Below, piece after piece: positions 63,127-64,000 of a stretch of DNA of 64,000 bases. Every line of letters begins with the position of its first letter. Positions within the stretch are counted from its first letter, which is position 1. Source of the stretch: Paenibacillus_E sp042676385 (GTDB lineage: Bacteria > Bacillota > Bacilli > Paenibacillales > NBRC-103111); the NCBI RefSeq assembly GCF_042676385.1, contig NZ_JBHTHA010000002.1, positions 310,001 through 374,000 on the forward strand. Reading direction: 5' to 3'. Below the pieces are notes generated by a model. The model did no database searches. It worked only from the letters and a program-made list of their open reading frames with translations, and was not told where the DNA came from. A program made the position numbers and the translations under genes.

Positions 63127-63465
63127 ATGCCGAATTACCGCATCATTATTGATCTTTCGGACTTCCAACTATACTTGCTGGACGGAAATACTGTGATCCG
63201 CGGATTCCCTATAGGTATTGGTAAAATGCTAACCGGAACGCCGACGGGCGAGTATTATATTATTAATAAACAGGCCAATCCGGGCGGTCCGTTCGGGGCA
63301 TTTTGGATGGGTTTAAGTAAACCGCATTATGGCATTCACGGTACAAATAATCCTTCATCGATTGGCAAACATGCATCTCATGGTTGCATTCGTATGTACA
63401 ATGAAGATGTACTTCAGTTGGCTGCAATAGTTCCCCTCCATACCCGTGTGACGATCCGCCCTTGA
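63127..63465 (+). CDS. Minimal L,D-transpeptidase (YkuD domain)
   Basis: A 112-residue protein that is a YkuD domain and little else. The active-site block reads HASHGCIRM with His85 and Cys87, preceded by HYGIHGTN. These enzymes form 3-3 cross-links in peptidoglycan or attach proteins to it. There is no signal peptide or LysM domain, so export is not explained. The start has GAGGTGA. A hairpin (63468-63498) follows. Confidence 0.93.
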   Translation: MPNYRIIIDLSDFQLYLLDGNTVIRGFPIGIGKMLTGTPTGEYYIINKQANPGGPFGAFWMGLSKPHYGIHGTNNPSSIGKHASHGCIRMYNEDVLQLAAIVPLHTRVTIRP

Positions 63466-63467
63466 GC

Positions 63468-63498
63468 AAAGCTCTTCGCATCAGCTGCGGAGAGCTTT
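63468..63498 (+). terminator. Terminator after the L,D-transpeptidase gene
   Basis: AAAGCTCT pairs with AGAGCTTT, enclosing CGCA/TGCG, followed by TTA. The T-run is short. Confidence 0.65.
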
Positions 63499-63553
63499 TA
63501 CCAAATACACACATATCACGATGCCAAAATGCACATCATATAGTTGAGACAAA

Positions 63554-63588
63554 AAAGAAGCAAGAGCCTAGACCCCTGCTTCCTTTTA
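63554..63588 (-). terminator. Terminator after the DUF6171-type gene
   Basis: On the minus strand GGAAGCAGGGG...CTCTTGCTTC folds back (GAAGCA/TGCTTC core), followed by six T. Confidence 0.75.
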
Positions 63589-63590
63589 TG

Positions 63591-63866
63591 TTAATCCGCC
63601 AGCGCCCAGCGGTTATCACCGGCTTTTGGACAGCTGCGTTCCTTCAGTTTGGCCGCTATTCGGACTAAGCATCCGCAAACGGAGCAAGTCATTCCATCCA
63701 GCAGTTTCGGACAGGCCGTGCAAGCTTGCAGTCGTCGGTGATACAGAGAATCAGAAACACAGTTCTCCGCCGATTGAAACATCGGCATTTGCAGTATACG
63801 GGATATTTGTTCCTCGGTTATTTGATATTGTTCATGACACCCTTTACATAGCCGCCCTTGGTCCAT
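63591..63866 (-). CDS. Cysteine-rich small protein (DUF6171-like)
   Basis: A 91-residue protein with cysteines in an arrangement like a zinc-ribbon set: CKGC near residue 8, a lone Cys in AENCVSDSLYHRRL, CTACPKL, and CSVCGCLV, then SCPKAGDNRW at the end. This pattern is that of DUF6171-type proteins, whose function is unknown. The ATG lies just six bases past the stop of the GH51 gene, with no strong ribosome site, so it is probably translated by coupling. Confidence 0.75.
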   Translation of the reverse strand: MDQGRLCKGCHEQYQITEEQISRILQMPMFQSAENCVSDSLYHRRLQACTACPKLLDGMTCSVCGCLVRIAAKLKERSCPKAGDNRWALAD

Positions 63867-63872
63867 TGGCGC

Positions 63873-64000
63873 CTAAATCGAAACTTCAAGCACAGTAACG
63901 GATTTTGCAGATAACTGCAAACGGATCTCTTTGCCTTCCAGGGAAAACGCATGGAACGCTTGAGGTTTTACCGCATTGGGATGATCGAACGTATTATGGC
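63873..64000 (-). CDS. GH51 alpha-L-arabinofuranosidase, C-terminal end (cut by window)
   Basis: The last 42 codons of a gene that extends beyond the right edge. They read HNTFDHPNAVKPQAF, then FSLEGKEIRLQLSAKSVTVLEVSI and stop. NTFDxPNxV and the C-terminal SVTVLE strand are the end of the GH51 beta-sandwich. The catalytic barrel is outside the window, so the assignment rests on this terminal block only. Confidence 0.75.
   Translation of the reverse strand, partial: HNTFDHPNAVKPQAFHAFSLEGKEIRLQLSAKSVTVLEVSI

Noticed and set aside
62785..63465. Prophage lysis cassette
   Set aside because: The holin-like peptide and YkuD domain are divergent, no endolysin, capsid or integrase genes are near, and no attachment-site repeats were seen.

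Overview
The window looks like a chromosome segment from a Paenibacillaceae-type Firmicute (Paenibacillus/Cohnella-like). The case rests on mid-range GC, strong AGGAGG-type ribosome sites, repeated LplA/LplB/YtcP-type carbohydrate ABC clusters, each paired with membrane-bound AraC sensors or YesM/YesN two-component systems, and several glycan-degrading enzymes. No rRNA or tRNA gene was seen and there is no intact transposase or prophage. Both window edges cut genes: a LacI regulator on the left and the C-terminus of a GH51 arabinofuranosidase on the right.

Layout. 1-8.5 kb: LacI regulator, Crp/Fnr plus peroxiredoxin-like pair, SDR, intracellular GH35 beta-galactosidase with divergent AraC regulator, MocR regulator divergent from a nitroreductase. 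8.5-25.6 kb: two sugar-oligomer ABC importers. Cluster A is AraC sensor, permeases and lipoprotein; cluster B is lipoprotein and permeases, divergent from a YesM/YesN pair. Three intergenic hairpin-repeat arrays lie beside these clusters, with a DeoR regulator between them; a PHP phosphoesterase follows. 25.8-27.5 kb: DMT transporter and PhnP-like metallo-hydrolase, divergent from the PHP gene. 27.6-33.7 kb: a very large secreted GH101 endo-alpha-N-acetylgalactosaminidase, GrpB protein, HAD phosphatase. 34.1-40.9 kb: a five-gene histidine kinase / binding protein / two permeases / response regulator operon. 41-49.4 kb: an intact secreted PL8 polysaccharide lyase inside a decaying locus (GH95 fragment on one side; broken binding protein, two broken permeases and a broken AraC sensor on the other). 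49.6-52.9 kb: PadR/hydrolase operon, a repeat-rich intergenic stretch with a group II intron remnant, and a DMT transporter. 53-62.5 kb: a complete purine/pyrimidine nucleoside salvage operon (LacI regulator, ribokinase, BMP lipoprotein, ATPase, two permeases, three nucleoside hydrolases). 62.8-64 kb: holin-like small protein, L,D-transpeptidase, cysteine-rich DUF6171-type protein, GH51 end.

How it works together: the theme is capture and breakdown of complex glycans. GH101 releases O-glycan disaccharides and PL8 cleaves uronic-acid polysaccharides outside the cell. ABC importers under two-component/AraC control take up oligomers, and GH35 and GH51 act inside. The nucleoside operon feeds ribose-5-phosphate and bases. 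The substrate pairing of individual importers with individual enzymes is inferred from position only.

The most unusual signal is a shared architecture in three otherwise dissimilar intergenic arrays (8915-9092, 15680-15870, 16936-17387). Short hairpin boxes, mostly preceded by a TGTAACG-like heptamer, are spaced alternately about 51 and about 62 bp apart. The stem sequences differ completely between arrays while pairing and spacing are kept.
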